A stretch of 64,000 bases of DNA from Prolixibacter sp. NT017 (GCF_009617875.1 NZ_BLAV01000001.1:248001-312000); one strand, 5' to 3'. Shown: positions 34,924 through 44,158, numbered from the stretch's first letter. Numbers and translations are program-made. Notes: generated from the sequence alone by a model not told the origin.

Positions 34924-35385
34924 TTACCATTCCGAAAATGGATTTTTGGCAAGATAGGAATTAAAATAATGCGGATCTCCGGTTACCTCTTCTCCAATCC
35001 AGGGCGGGAGCATAAAACCTTCATCTTCCGATTCGAGCTCTATTTCAGCCATAATCAAACCCTCGTTGGCTCCAATAAACTCGTCTACTTCCCATATTTT
35101 TCCTTCGAAAGGAATTTTACTTCTGAATTTTTCCACCGGCTGAGTAACACTTAGGTTCATCAGTTCACGGGCATCGCTAACCGGAATTTCGTACTCAAAC
35201 TCAGGCCGTGTAAAGCTCTCCACTTTTCCTTTGATGGTCAGATAGCCACGGTTGCCGGCAATCCGAATCCGGATAGTTCTTTCCGGATCGATGGTTAAAT
35301 ATCCCTGAATATAGTGGACGGGAGGTGCCATAATGCGCCAGTCTTCGTTTGTAACGAGAAATTTCCGCTCAGTTTCTTGTGCCAT
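34924..35385 (-). CDS. CYTH domain protein (triphosphate tunnel metalloenzyme)
   Basis: Cytoplasmic protein of 153 residues with the CYTH fold, acting on triphosphate or polyphosphate substrates. The eponymous EXEXK signature is visible as ETERKFLV at the N-terminus (residues 4-11), followed by IRIRIAGNRGYLTIKGK, EYEIPVSDAREL and EIELESEDEGFMLP which supply further charged tunnel residues. Length equals bacterial tripolyphosphatases. Its plus-strand CAAAGGTA at 35405-35412 reads TACCTTTG on its strand and may be the -7 element. Exact substrate not deducible. Confidence 0.9.
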   Translation of the reverse strand: MAQETERKFLVTNEDWRIMAPPVHYIQGYLTIDPERTIRIRIAGNRGYLTIKGKVESFTRPEFEYEIPVSDARELMNLSVTQPVEKFRSKIPFEGKIWEVDEFIGANEGLIMAEIELESEDEGFMLPPWIGEEVTGDPHYFNSYLAKNPFSEW

Positions 35386-35584
35386 GTATTTATTTGATTT
35401 TGCCCAAAGGTAGAAATTATTTCAGGTGTAAACTCATTTTGGAACAGGCAGCAGAGACGAATCACGGGAACTTAATTCTTTCTTCATCTTTGCGAAAGGT
35501 GGTTAACCTGTATTTAACTATAATGAAGCTGAAATGCATTGGGTGTGCCGTTTTTTTCCCTTATTTTTATAAAAACATTTTGCC

Positions 35585-35938
35585 ATGGAACTCATTGTAA
35601 CCGATCATGACGAGAAAACCTGGGGTATGATGTGCCACTTTGCCTCATTTTTGGGTTTTGTTGTACCACTGGGGAATATCCTCGGACCGCTGCTGGTTTA
35701 CCTGATGAAAAAAGACATTTACCGTTTTGTGGAAGAACAGGGAAAAGAGTCGATTAATTTTCAAATTTCGATGACGATTTACCTGTTGATTTGCATTCCG
35801 CTGGTATTTGCCATTATTGGCATTATTATTTTACCGGCACTGCTTATTTTTTGGATAACTGTGGTGATTGTAGCCGCGGTGAGAAATTCTGAAGGTAGGA
35901 GTTACCGGTATCCGATGACCATTCGGTTTATTCAGTAA
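35585..35938 (+). CDS. DUF4870 family membrane protein
   Basis: Small membrane protein of 117 residues with about three hydrophobic segments (near 17-40, 60-85 and 85-103). WGMMCHFASFLGFVVPLGNILGPLLVYL and QGKESINFQISMTIY match the DUF4870/Tic20-like family whose function is not established. The gene starts after a 200-bp AT-rich gap and is followed 18 bp later by cutC, so the two may be co-transcribed. Confidence 0.88.
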   Translation: MELIVTDHDEKTWGMMCHFASFLGFVVPLGNILGPLLVYLMKKDIYRFVEEQGKESINFQISMTIYLLICIPLVFAIIGIIILPALLIFWITVVIVAAVRNSEGRSYRYPMTIRFIQ

Positions 35939-35955
35939 TCAATTTTTAGCGAAAT

Positions 35956-36579
35956 ATGATTAAAGAGGTGTGCGTGGAGAGTCTGGCTGAAGCCCTGAAT
36001 GCGGTTCATGCCGGAGCGACTCGTATTGAGCTGTGCGAAAATCTGACAGTAGGAGGAACAACGCCGTCGTATGGCACGATAAAGAAATGCAAAGAGGTGT
36101 TGCCGGTTCCTTTTATGGTAATGATTCGTCCACGTGGTGGCGATTTTGTTTACACGGATGATGAGTTCGATTTGATGAAGGATGATATCGCGGTTTGTAA
36201 AGAACTGAAAGCAACGGGAGTGGTTTTGGGTTTACTCACCACCTCCGGGCAGATTGATATTCCGCGAACGCGTGAATTGATTGAATTAGCTCGTCCGATG
36301 CAGGTAACGTTTCACAAGGCAATTGACGTGGTAGAAGATATTCCCGGGGCAACCCGGCAATTGAAAGAGTTAGGTGTGAACCGGATACTTTCTTCCGGGG
36401 GAAAGCCAACTGCACTTGAAGGAGCCGTAATGCTAAAGCAGATGCTGGAAATTGGCGGCGATAATATGCGCATTATTGTTGCAGGAAAAGTAACCAACGA
36501 AAATCTAGAGCAGGTAAAAAGCCTGGTGCCATCCGGTGAATTTCACGGTAGGAAATTGGTTGGAGATATTGCCTTATAA
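35956..36579 (+). CDS. cutC: CutC family protein
   Basis: TIM-barrel protein of 207 residues. KEVCVESLAEALNAVHAGATRIELCENL at the start, PFMVMIRPRGGDFVYTDDE near 50, VVLGLLTTSGQID near 87, VTFHKAIDVVED near 113 and RILSSGGKPTALEGA near 137 are clear CutC motifs. The family was tied to copper homeostasis, though the biochemical role is uncertain. It is shorter than most (about 230-250) because the usual C-terminal tail after FHGRKLVGDIAL is missing, but the barrel appears complete. Likely co-transcribed with the DUF4870 gene. Confidence 0.92.
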   Translation: MIKEVCVESLAEALNAVHAGATRIELCENLTVGGTTPSYGTIKKCKEVLPVPFMVMIRPRGGDFVYTDDEFDLMKDDIAVCKELKATGVVLGLLTTSGQIDIPRTRELIELARPMQVTFHKAIDVVEDIPGATRQLKELGVNRILSSGGKPTALEGAVMLKQMLEIGGDNMRIIVAGKVTNENLEQVKSLVPSGEFHGRKLVGDIAL

Positions 36580-36625
36580 ATAAGTGGTAAACTACCGTGA
36601 ATCTTAGTGGTTTCAATATTTTCTT

Positions 36626-36633
36626 TAATTTTG
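36626..36633 (+). promoter_or_regulatory. Bacteroidota -7 element upstream of hisS
   Basis: TAATTTTG matches TAnnTTTG and lies about 50 bp before the hisS ATG. A TTTC some 12 bp upstream is too close to be a good -33 element. Confidence 0.4.
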
Positions 36634-36683
36634 CAGTTTCTCAGTGAAACGATAAGCATAGTAAAGAAAATCATAAACAACTC

Positions 36684-38048
36684 ATGGCACAGAAACCATC
36701 TATCCCCAAAGGAACGCGCGATTTTTCACCGGAAGAAATGGTGAAAAGAAATTACATTTTCGATACCATCAAACAGGTGTTTCGTTTGTATGGTTTTCAG
36801 TCCATCGAGACTCCGGCCATGGAGAACCTTTCTACTTTGATGGGCAAGTACGGGGAAGAAGGGGATAAACTTCTTTTTAAAATATTGAATTCCGGCGATT
36901 TCTTGTCGAAAGTTAACGATAGTGAACTGGCTGGAAAAGATTCCATAAAAGTTACCAATCAAATTTCGGAAAAGGGGTTGCGGTACGATTTGACCGTTCC
37001 GTTTGCCCGTTACGTGGTGCAACACCGCAACGAGATTACCTTCCCGTTCAAACGTTTCCAGATTCAGCCGGTTTGGCGCGCCGATCGTCCTCAGAAAGGC
37101 CGTTACCGCGAATTTTTCCAGTGCGATGTGGATGTGATTGGCTCCGATTCGTTGCTGAACGAAGTAGAGTTGATTCAGATTGTCGATGAGGTTTTCCGTC
37201 GTTTAAATATCAACGTGGTTTTAAAGTTGAATAACCGGAAAATCCTTTCGGGAATAGCGGAAACTATTGGCGAGAAAGATCGGATTGTCGACATTACCGT
37301 AGCAATCGATAAGCTCGATAAAATTGGTCTGGAGAAGGTGAATGCCGAGTTGGAAGAAAAAGGAGTTTCGGGCGAAGCCATTGGCAAACTGCAACCCATT
37401 TTGAAATTAAGCGGAACCAACGAAGAGAAACTGGAGCAGATTGAGCGGGTGATTAACAGCTCGGAAACAGGCCTGAAGGGTATCGAGGAAGTTCGAACGA
37501 TTTTCAATTACCTGAAACAACTTGATTTGGGTACGGAAGTAGAGCTCGATTTAACGCTGGCTCGTGGATTGAATTATTATACCGGAGCGATTTTCGAGGT
37601 AAAAGCCAAAGACATGGAAATTGGTTCCATCACCGGCGGCGGCCGTTATGATGACCTGACTGGTATTTTCGGTTTGCCCGATGTGTCCGGTGTGGGAATT
37701 TCATTCGGTGCCGATCGTATTTATGATGTCATGACCCAACTCGATCTTTTCCCGAAAGACCGTGTAACCAGCACCAAACTTATGTTTGTGAATTTCGGTC
37801 CGGAAGAAGAGAAATATTGTTTGCCGATGTTGGCCAAACTGCGTGCTGCTGGTGTAAATGCGGAGATTTATCCGGAAGCTGCCAAGATGAAGAAGCAGAT
37901 GAATTACGCCAACAAGAAAGGAATTGCCTTTGTAGCGATGGCTGGTGAAAATGAGATTGCAGACGGCCTTTTCACTCTGAAAAACATGGAAACAGGTAAT
38001 CAGCAACAATTTGATTCTCGTCAGTTGCTCGAAACCCTGACAAAATAG
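36684..38048 (+). CDS. hisS: Histidyl-tRNA synthetase
   Basis: Class II aminoacyl-tRNA synthetase of 454 residues charging tRNA-His. Motif 1 lies near residue 12-40 ([28 protein letters not shown]), motif 2 near 130 ([22 protein letters not shown]), the histidine-A motif near 290 ([15 protein letters not shown]) and motif 3 near 320-345 ([22 protein letters not shown]). The C-terminal anticodon-binding domain follows. The form is of the eukaryote-like longer HisRS common in Bacteroidota. It precedes a histidine ammonia-lyase gene by about 200 bp; that proximity is probably accidental. Confidence 0.97.
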   Translation: MAQKPSIPKGTRDFSPEEMVKRNYIFDTIKQVFRLYGFQSIETPAMENLSTLMGKYGEEGDKLLFKILNSGDFLSKVNDSELAGKDSIKVTNQISEKGLRYDLTVPFARYVVQHRNEITFPFKRFQIQPVWRADRPQKGRYREFFQCDVDVIGSDSLLNEVELIQIVDEVFRRLNINVVLKLNNRKILSGIAETIGEKDRIVDITVAIDKLDKIGLEKVNAELEEKGVSGEAIGKLQPILKLSGTNEEKLEQIERVINSSETGLKGIEEVRTIFNYLKQLDLGTEVELDLTLARGLNYYTGAIFEVKAKDMEIGSITGGGRYDDLTGIFGLPDVSGVGISFGADRIYDVMTQLDLFPKDRVTSTKLMFVNFGPEEEKYCLPMLAKLRAAGVNAEIYPEAAKMKKQMNYANKKGIAFVAMAGENEIADGLFTLKNMETGNQQQFDSRQLLETLTK

Positions 38049-38243
38049 GTTTTTTATTTTCGATGAGGTTCTTATTTTTCAGGCGTCATGAAAAGAAGCC
38101 GGGAAAATAAATCCTATCGAAAGGTTAAAACGGTGGGAGGCGATATTCGCTTCCCGTGAATCCGGATGAAACGTTAGCAAAATGGCGTATTCCACTTCCT
38201 GGGATGCGACGAATTTATGTTGAACAATTTATCCGGAATTTTT

Positions 38244-39740
38244 ATGTCTGAAAATATTCATTACATCTCTCCGGCAAAACTGACGTTTGAAGATGTTGAG
38301 GAGTTGCTGGAAAATCATAAAACACTCGCTCTTTCCGAGGAATCGAAAAAGCTGATCATCGATTGCAAAGCCTGGCTGGATAAAAAGCTGGCCGGCAGTG
38401 AGGAACCGATCTACGGAATCAATACGGGCTTTGGCGCCCTGTGCGATCGCGAAATCTCAAAAGATGATCTGAGTAAACTTCAGGAGAACCTGGTTTTATC
38501 GCATGCCTGCAACGTAGGACCCGAAATCCCGCACGAAGTGGTGAAGCTGATGCTCTTCCTCAAAGCGCATGCTCTGTCTTACGGGAAATCGGGAGTACAG
38601 CTGAAAACAGTTCAGCGCATTATCGAAATGTTTAACCACGATGTGATTCCCGTGGTTTGCGAGCAAGGTTCACTCGGAGCGTCAGGTGATTTGGCACCAC
38701 TTGCCATGTTGTTTCTTCCATTGCTTGGCAAAGGTGAAGTTTACTATCGCGGCGAGCGGATGGAAGCGTCATATGTGCTGGAAACATTAGGTTGGGAGCC
38801 TATCCGCCTTGAGGCAAAGGAAGGTCTTGCTCTTTTGAACGGAACACAGTTTATGCTGGCGCACGGCATTTATACTTTGCTCAAGGCTTTCCGCATTGCC
38901 AAATACGCAGATGTTATCGGAGCGTTGTCGCTTGATGCATTTAATGGCCTAATCGGACCTTTTGAAGAGCGCATTCAACGAATCCGGCCACATCATGGTC
39001 AAATTGAAACAGCACGTAATTTTCGTTCCATCCTTTCGGGAAGTGAACTGATAAACCGACCCAAAAAGCACGTTCAGGATCCTTATTCATTCCGCTGTAT
39101 CCCGCAGGTTCACGGCGCAGTGAAAGATGCTGTCGATTATGTGGCAAACGTAATCGAAGTGGAGATGAATTCGGTGACTGATAACCCAACCATTTTCCCG
39201 GATGACGATATGATTGTGTCTGGTGGTAATTTCCATGGTGAACCGCTGGCGCTCTCGCTTGACTTCTTGTCGATAGCATTGTCGGAGCTTGGTAGTATTT
39301 CAGAAAGAAGAACCTACCGCTTGATTTCCGGCGAACGTGATTTGCCTGAATTTCTGGTGGCGAATCCAGGATTGAATTCTGGTTTCATGATTCCGCAATA
39401 CGCCGCTGCTTCTATTGTAAGTCAAAGTAAACAGTTGTGTACGCCTGCATCAGTCGACTCCATTCCTTCGTCGAATGAGCAGGAAGACCATGTGAGTATG
39501 GGAGGAAACGCGGCAACCAAGGTGTTGAAGGTGGCAGACAATACCTTGAAGATTCTATCTATCGAGCTTTACAATGCGTCGCAGGCATTGGAGTTTCGAC
39601 GCCCGATGAAGACTTCTCCTTATCTGGAAGATTTCTTGAAACAGTACCGCACCCGCGTTGACTTTGTAGAAGAAGACACGCTGATGTATGAGGGCATCAA
39701 TCAAACCATCGACTTTTTGGATAAAGGCAGATTTGCCTGA
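38244..39740 (+). CDS. hutH: Histidine ammonia-lyase
   Basis: Deaminates histidine to urocanate, the first step of histidine breakdown; cytoplasmic homotetramer. The MIO cofactor triad is Ala146-Ser147-Gly148 in GSLGASGDLAPLA, and the catalytic Tyr57 lies in IYGINTGFGAL. The SH pair in LVLSHACNVG fits histidine rather than tyrosine or phenylalanine specificity. QDPYSFRCIPQVHGAV, SVTDNPTIFPDDD and SGGNFHGEPLAL are further HAL blocks. I take the ATG at 38244 (498 residues); one nine codons upstream is possible. No hutU, hutI or hutG lies nearby, so the pathway must be completed elsewhere. Confidence 0.9.
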   Translation: MSENIHYISPAKLTFEDVEELLENHKTLALSEESKKLIIDCKAWLDKKLAGSEEPIYGINTGFGALCDREISKDDLSKLQENLVLSHACNVGPEIPHEVVKLMLFLKAHALSYGKSGVQLKTVQRIIEMFNHDVIPVVCEQGSLGASGDLAPLAMLFLPLLGKGEVYYRGERMEASYVLETLGWEPIRLEAKEGLALLNGTQFMLAHGIYTLLKAFRIAKYADVIGALSLDAFNGLIGPFEERIQRIRPHHGQIETARNFRSILSGSELINRPKKHVQDPYSFRCIPQVHGAVKDAVDYVANVIEVEMNSVTDNPTIFPDDDMIVSGGNFHGEPLALSLDFLSIALSELGSISERRTYRLISGERDLPEFLVANPGLNSGFMIPQYAAASIVSQSKQLCTPASVDSIPSSNEQEDHVSMGGNAATKVLKVADNTLKILSIELYNASQALEFRRPMKTSPYLEDFLKQYRTRVDFVEEDTLMYEGINQTIDFLDKGRFA

Positions 39741-39747
39741 TAAACAA

Positions 39748-39780
39748 AAAAGCCGGAGTTTATCGCTCCGGCTTTTCTTT
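39748..39780. terminator. Bidirectional rho-independent terminator
   Basis: AAAAGCCGGAG-loop-CTCCGGCTTTT between the convergent hutH and Spy-like genes, A/T tracts on both sides. Confidence 0.88.
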
Positions 39781-40235
39781 TAGTCTTTATCATGTTTTCG
39801 TCGATATTCCCGCATCAGGTAACTCATAAATTTCTGCTCGGCGAAATAAAGTGTTACGACCTTATTGGCAGGAAGTACTTTGAGTAGTTTGTCGTTATAC
39901 TCCTTCATCATTTGTCCTTCGCGGAGATGGATATCGGCGTATTTTTCGGCCATTTGACGAAATTGGGCTTCGGTCATATTCACTGAATCGGTGTGGAACT
40001 TGTTTTCCAAATCCCTCTTTTCGTGCCAAATCTTTGCCCGTTCATCTTCCAGCATGTTGTAAACAGGCCAGAAATTTTGCGCCTCTTCGGGGGTCAATGA
40101 AAGTTGTTCTGTGAGGAACGCGATTTTCTGGTTTTTGATGGCATCCCATCCGGGAAAATCTTTTTTGGAGTGATGTTGAGCAAAAAGCGAAGGTCCGGTC
40201 AGGAACAATATGGCGATTAGTATCAGCTTTTTCAT
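39780..40235 (-). CDS. Secreted Spy/CpxP-like helical protein
   Basis: Exported protein of 151 residues, signal peptide residues 1-19 (ending SLFAQ). The mature part is helical and charged: KIAFLTEQLSLTPEEAQNFWPVYNMLE, where LSLTPEEAQ-FWPVY resembles the LTxxQ repeat of Spy/CpxP periplasmic chaperones and metal sensors. It is the third gene of an ECF sigma/anti-sigma set (starts 12 bp after the anti-sigma stop). In Bacteroidota such proteins commonly accompany envelope-stress sigma factors; I infer a periplasmic chaperone or stress-sensing role. Confidence 0.75.
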   Translation of the reverse strand: MKKLILIAILFLTGPSLFAQHHSKKDFPGWDAIKNQKIAFLTEQLSLTPEEAQNFWPVYNMLEDERAKIWHEKRDLENKFHTDSVNMTEAQFRQMAEKYADIHLREGQMMKEYNDKLLKVLPANKVVTLYFAEQKFMSYLMREYRRKHDKD

Positions 40236-40247
40236 TATTCCGGTATT

Positions 40248-40739
40248 TTATTGATTGTAGTTTCGAATGATTTCCCAATCAGAGTAATTCATAACAATGT
40301 AATCTTCAATTTGCTGCGAAGTCAATGAGTCAGCAGCCATCGAATTGTCTACTTCGTTCAGGGTGCTCAGGATCTGAAGATCGTCAGAGCTGGAAAACAC
40401 CTGATAGTTCATCAATGTTTCAAAATAGCTGTCATTGTTTGCAACTGTCTGAACGGTATTGCCCGGATGTTTGGTCAGGTAATTATTCCAGATTTGCGGA
40501 AGAAAATTTTCCAGCGGAACATACAACAGAAAGAAAACCAGCGCGAAACTGGCGGCCAGCCCTACAACCGGCTTGAAAATGTTTAACCACCGCTGCCGCG
40601 TGACCGGTTTTTCTTCAGCCTGAATACGACTGTTCAATCGTTCGGAGAAGGTATCGAAATAAGCCTCCGGCGTACCAAACGGACTTTCCCTTTTTATCTG
40701 GGACAGTGGCGACTCCTTATGTTCTTTTTTCTCCTTCAT
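40248..40739 (-). CDS. Putative anti-sigma factor, single-pass membrane protein
   Basis: Protein of 163 residues with one transmembrane segment (LNIFKPVVGLAASFALVFF, near 50-72). The N-terminal ~45 residues are cytoplasmic (ESPFGTPEAYFDTFSERLNSRI) and would hold the sigma-binding part; the C-terminal ~90 residues are periplasmic, acidic and end DYIVMNYSDWEIIRNYNQ. It has no ZAS zinc motif, so the assignment rests on gene order: directly downstream of an ECF sigma factor (62 bp) and upstream of a Spy-like protein. Confidence 0.65.
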   Translation of the reverse strand: MKEKKEHKESPLSQIKRESPFGTPEAYFDTFSERLNSRIQAEEKPVTRQRWLNIFKPVVGLAASFALVFFLLYVPLENFLPQIWNNYLTKHPGNTVQTVANNDSYFETLMNYQVFSSSDDLQILSTLNEVDNSMAADSLTSQQIEDYIVMNYSDWEIIRNYNQ

Positions 40740-40801
40740 CGGATTTTTCAGCTTTCAGAATTTTAGACACGATTCGTTATCAAAGGTTTAATTCATTAAA
40801 G

Positions 40802-41347
40802 TTAATTGTGTTCAATGTATGCTTCAATTTTTTTCACCGCATGATGGTAAGAAGCTTTCAGTGCTCCCACCGATGTTTCCAGTATTTCAGCCATCTCATG
40901 GTATTTCATCTCGTCGAAATATTTCATGTTGAAAACCAACCGCTGTTTATCGGGTAGCGTCAGGATGGCTTTCTGTAATTTTTTTTGCGCCTGGTCCCCC
41001 TCAAAATATTCGTCGGCCTCCAGTGTCGACAACAGGAATTCACTTCCTTCATCCAGTAAATGATGGGATTTTCGTTTTTGCTCGTTGATAAAACTCAACG
41101 CTTCGTTGGTGGCAATGCGGTACAACCAGGTAAACAGGCTGGAATCGGCCCGAAAATTCTCAACACTCTTCCAGACTTTCAAAAACACATTCTGCAGGAC
41201 GTCATCTGTATCATCATGATTTACAACGATCTTCCGGACGTGCCAATACAAACGCTCCTGGTATGATTTTACCAGGATGTGAAAGGCCATAGCTCGTCTG
41301 GTTTCGTCCTTTAGTTCGCTTATTAAATCACTTTCGTCGATGTCCAT
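40802..41347 (-). CDS. ECF-type RNA polymerase sigma factor
   Basis: Sigma-70 group 4 factor of 181 residues. Region 2 lies near residues 20-90 (FHILVKSYQERLYWHVRKIV, DDTDDVLQNVFLKVWKSV, FTWLYRIATNEALSFI) and region 4 near 120-178 (LPDKQRLVFNMKYFDEMKYHEMAEILETSVGALKASYHHAVKKI, shown as a block of recognisable helices). It directs RNA polymerase to a stress regulon and probably autoregulates this three-gene operon. A minus-strand TATTTTTG element (plus CAAAAATA, 41380s) lies just upstream of the start. Confidence 0.93.
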   Translation of the reverse strand: MDIDESDLISELKDETRRAMAFHILVKSYQERLYWHVRKIVVNHDDTDDVLQNVFLKVWKSVENFRADSSLFTWLYRIATNEALSFINEQKRKSHHLLDEGSEFLLSTLEADEYFEGDQAQKKLQKAILTLPDKQRLVFNMKYFDEMKYHEMAEILETSVGALKASYHHAVKKIEAYIEHN

Positions 41348-41419
41348 GCAAATGCGGAATTCCCTTCTTATTCAAATCAAAAATAAGACTGAGAATAAAG
41401 ATAAAGGTTTAAACGCTGG

Positions 41420-42166
41420 CTATACCCTGAATGAGAAACTTTGTTCTGCCAGCATTTCGTATACCTTTTTATCGAACCTGAAAAGCCTGGCTGCGCGGTG
41501 TGCTACGCCGGTTTGCATCTTCCCGGTATCGACCACGAGATGCATTTTCTGTATTTTCTTGCGGAAATTCCTGGTATCGAGTTCGATTCCCAGAACCGTT
41601 TCGTACAGTTGTTGCAATTGCGTGAGTGTGAACATCTCGGGAAGAAGATGAAAGCCAACCGGCCTGATTTGTACCTCTTCGCGCAGGCGCTTGAGCGCTT
41701 TTTCAATCATGGCATTGTGGTCGAAAATCAGTTCCGGAACCTCATCAATATCATACCATTCCAGCGATTTCAGCAAGCTGGAACCGCGAATGCTGTAATG
41801 TTCGGGATTGATCAGGGCATAATAAACAACCGAAACAACCCGGAGAAAGGAGACACGCTCCGTTTCGCCAAAGGCGCCCAGCTGCTTTAAATAAATATCT
41901 TTTATCCCTGTCGCTGTTTCCAGAATATCCCGGGCAAAATCGTTGATGGAACGATCAACCGGAACGTGGCCGCCTGGCAAACCGATGGGTTTTTCGTACG
42001 GAAACTTTCCGTCAGGCTCAGTTTCTGCATAGGGTGCAAAACTATCGGGACTTTTATTCGGCGAATCAAGTTGTTCCTTGTCGTATTCCAGCAACAGCAC
42101 TTTCAGTTTCTTCTCATGGAAGCCAAAGATCACGCAGTCAATCGAGAGCGAAGGGATGATGTTCAT
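41420..42166 (-). CDS. NrtR/AraR-like Nudix-domain transcriptional regulator (first)
   Basis: Two-domain protein of 248 residues: an N-terminal Nudix fold (to ~150) and a C-terminal winged helix (~165-245; FHLLPEMFTLTQLQQLYETVLGIELDTRNFRKKI). The Nudix box reads GGHVPVDRSINDFARDILETATGI, so the catalytic RExxEE glutamates are lost (RDILET), implying a sensor of nucleotide-sugar or ADP-ribose-like ligands rather than a hydrolase, as in NrtR and Bacteroides AraR. The regulated pathway is not evident. A paralogue lies 2 kb away at 44167-44856. Confidence 0.85.
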   Translation of the reverse strand: MNIIPSLSIDCVIFGFHEKKLKVLLLEYDKEQLDSPNKSPDSFAPYAETEPDGKFPYEKPIGLPGGHVPVDRSINDFARDILETATGIKDIYLKQLGAFGETERVSFLRVVSVVYYALINPEHYSIRGSSLLKSLEWYDIDEVPELIFDHNAMIEKALKRLREEVQIRPVGFHLLPEMFTLTQLQQLYETVLGIELDTRNFRKKIQKMHLVVDTGKMQTGVAHRAARLFRFDKKVYEMLAEQSFSFRV

Positions 42167-42341
42167 ATTCTCACTTTTCTACAAAAGTAGAAATCCTGAT
42201 TAAAATCCCACGAATTTCCTTTTAAATGATGTTGTCAAATAGGTTTATGCCTGTTATTCAGGAAAACAGAACGAAAAACTGGCCCAATGAAATAGTCGCT
42301 GAACCAGTGAAGAATGATCAGTTTCTTCTCGCAGAAAATAG

Positions 42342-42349
42342 TAACTTTG
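42342..42349 (+). promoter_or_regulatory. Bacteroidota -7 element upstream of ychF
   Basis: TAACTTTG (TAnnTTTG) about 33 bp before the ychF ATG; a TTTC at 42322-42325 is a weak -33 candidate with a 16-bp gap. Confidence 0.5.
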
Positions 42350-42382
42350 CCCACCGAAAATTTTAAACGTAAGGAGAATAAG

Positions 42383-43483
42383 ATGGCATTGCAATGTGGA
42401 ATCGTTGGCCTGCCCAACGTCGGAAAATCAACCTTGTTTAACTGTTTGTCGAATGCACGGGCGCAATCGGCCAATTTTCCCTTCTGTACCATTGAACCCA
42501 ACGTGGGCGTAATTACTGTTCCCGATAGGCGGTTGATTGAGCTGGAGAAGATTGACAAACCGAAACGGGTTGTTCCTACTACCGTTGAAATTGTTGACAT
42601 CGCTGGTTTGGTGAAGGGCGCGAGCAAGGGTGAAGGATTGGGTAACCAGTTTCTGGCCAACATTCGCGAGGTGGATGCCATTATTCACGTTTTGCGCTGT
42701 TTCGAAAACGAAAATATTACGCATGTCGACGGAACAATTGACCCGGTTCGCGATAAGGAGGTAATTGACACCGAGCTTCAGCTGAAGGATTTGGAAACCG
42801 TGGAGAACCGGATTGCCCGTTTGCAGAAGCAGGCGCGCGTTGGTATGGACAAAGCAGCGATGAAGGCTTTGGCTGTAGCCGAGAAGCTGAAGGCTGCCCT
42901 GGAATCTGGAACGTCGGTGCGCGCGGTTGACCTGACCGAGGATGAGAAAGAGTTGATACACGATTTCTTCCTTCTTACGGATAAACCGGTGTTGTATGTT
43001 TGCAATGTCGATGAAGCATCAGCAGCTTCAGGCAACGCTTTCACCGAAAAGGTAAAAGAAAATATTGCTGGTGAAAATGCTGAAATGCTGATTATCGCTG
43101 CGGCTACCGAAGCCGATATTGCAGAGCTCGAGACTTACGAAGAGAAACAACTTTTCCTGGAAGATTTGGGACTGGATGAACCGGGTGTGAACAAACTGAT
43201 TCATTCGGCATACCAGTTGTTGAATCTGGAAACCTACTTCACGACCGGTGCGGACGAATCGAGAGCCTGGACCTTTAAGAAAGGAACCAAAGCTCCGGGT
43301 GCAGCCGGCATTATTCACACCGATTTCGAAAAAGGATTTATCCGTGCCGAGGTAATTAAGTACGACGATTACGTGACTCTAGGATCGGAAGCCGCTTGCC
43401 GTGACGCAGGAAAGATTTCGGTCGAAGGGAAGGAGTATGTTGTACAGGACGGAGATATCATGCATTTCCGCTTTAACGTTTAG
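42383..43483 (+). CDS. ychF: Redox-regulated ATPase YchF (Obg-family GTPase)
   Basis: P-loop NTPase of 366 residues, ribosome-associated and ATP-preferring, acting in translation and stress. G1 is [12 protein letters not shown] near residue 8, G3 [27 protein letters not shown] near 67 (quoted in part) and NVDEASA near 200 in place of NKxD, typical of YchF. The C-terminal TGS domain ends [20 protein letters not shown]. The ATG at 42383 is preceded by AAGGAG (42371-42376), a real Shine-Dalgarno sequence, and starts at MALQCG; the longer upstream frame is not coding. Confidence 0.97.
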   Translation: MALQCGIVGLPNVGKSTLFNCLSNARAQSANFPFCTIEPNVGVITVPDRRLIELEKIDKPKRVVPTTVEIVDIAGLVKGASKGEGLGNQFLANIREVDAIIHVLRCFENENITHVDGTIDPVRDKEVIDTELQLKDLETVENRIARLQKQARVGMDKAAMKALAVAEKLKAALESGTSVRAVDLTEDEKELIHDFFLLTDKPVLYVCNVDEASAASGNAFTEKVKENIAGENAEMLIIAAATEADIAELETYEEKQLFLEDLGLDEPGVNKLIHSAYQLLNLETYFTTGADESRAWTFKKGTKAPGAAGIIHTDFEKGFIRAEVIKYDDYVTLGSEAACRDAGKISVEGKEYVVQDGDIMHFRFNV

Positions 43484-43510
43484 CATTCAAGTCAATCATT
43501 ATAGAAAAGA

Positions 43511-43541
43511 GCCGGGTACATTTGTATCCGGCTTTCTTATT
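43511..43541 (+). terminator. Rho-independent terminator after ychF
   Basis: GCCGGGTACA-TT-TGTATCCGGC, a ten-base stem with one G-U pair (43511-43532) followed by TTTCTTATTT. Clear termination signal about 28 bp after the stop. Confidence 0.85.
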
Positions 43542-43696
43542 TGGTTGCATTCTATATAAGCCGGACGATTCAGTTTTACTGACCTTCTTTCTTTACAACG
43601 AGAAAGATATGTTTAATAACCTACTGTTCAGGAGCATTTTTGCTTCAATTATTCCCACTAATGTATTAAATTACTGATATGTGGAATTAATCTATC

Positions 43697-43703
43697 AGGA
43701 GGT
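43697..43703 (+). promoter_or_regulatory. Full Shine-Dalgarno sequence before a small hypothetical gene
   Basis: AGGAGGT, 6 nt before the ATG at 43710. Such a complete site is rare in Bacteroidota, where most genes lack one. Confidence 0.75.
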
Positions 43704-43709
43704 GCCAAC

Positions 43710-44036
43710 ATGAGTACAGTAACATTCAATTTCAGTGTAACGCTGGATGAAAATGAATTCATCAAAGTTGAAGATCATCTTTTTACTACGCGTGAATCGC
43801 TCAAACGGGAAGAGCCTAAAGTTGATCTGATTAATCCTCGTTGCCTGTCTATTTTGAAGGAATTCGAAGGCCGGCTGACGATGGCTGTCGTTCAGGAGTG
43901 GCTTTTGCTCTCCAGGGCGCTTGATCAAACTTGCAGTTATCACAGTAAATGGGATGATCACAAATTGCTCGAAGAGTTGATTTCCGGTAGAGAACATCCG
44001 GTTTCCTGGTATATTGAGAACTGCCAGGAAGTCTAA
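43710..44036 (+). CDS. Hypothetical small protein with strong ribosome-binding site
   Basis: Protein of 108 residues that I do not recognise. No signal peptide or membrane segment. It reads as a small alpha/beta domain: an N-terminal strand region (VTFNFSVTLDENEFIKVEDHLF), a helix with FEGRLTMAVVQEWLLLSRALDQTC and a C-terminal DDHKLLEELISGREHPVSWYIENC; the two late Cys could be reactive or structural. The unusual AGGAGGT 6 nt upstream supports it being a real gene. It is followed by a strong hairpin at 44121 and stands alone between YchF and the second Nudix regulator. Confidence 0.65.
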   Translation: MSTVTFNFSVTLDENEFIKVEDHLFTTRESLKREEPKVDLINPRCLSILKEFEGRLTMAVVQEWLLLSRALDQTCSYHSKWDDHKLLEELISGREHPVSWYIENCQEV

Positions 44037-44120
44037 ACTTTACCGCAACCGCAATGAGGAAAAGATTTCTGAGGTAGGATTTAGTGTGTTAAATTAATCC
44101 CGTATCCTGGATGAAAATGA

Positions 44121-44158
44121 GCGGGGCACGTTGAAAGATGCGTGCCCCGCTTAGTTTT
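44121..44158. terminator. Strong bidirectional terminator
   Basis: GCGGGGCACG-10 nt loop-CGTGCCCCGC (44121-44150), ten perfect G+C-rich pairs, followed by TTAGTTTTT. Between convergent genes ending at 44036 and 44167. Confidence 0.82.

Noticed and set aside
43697..44036. Antitoxin or small toxin gene
   Set aside because: No partner gene and no known toxin-antitoxin motif; kept as hypothetical.
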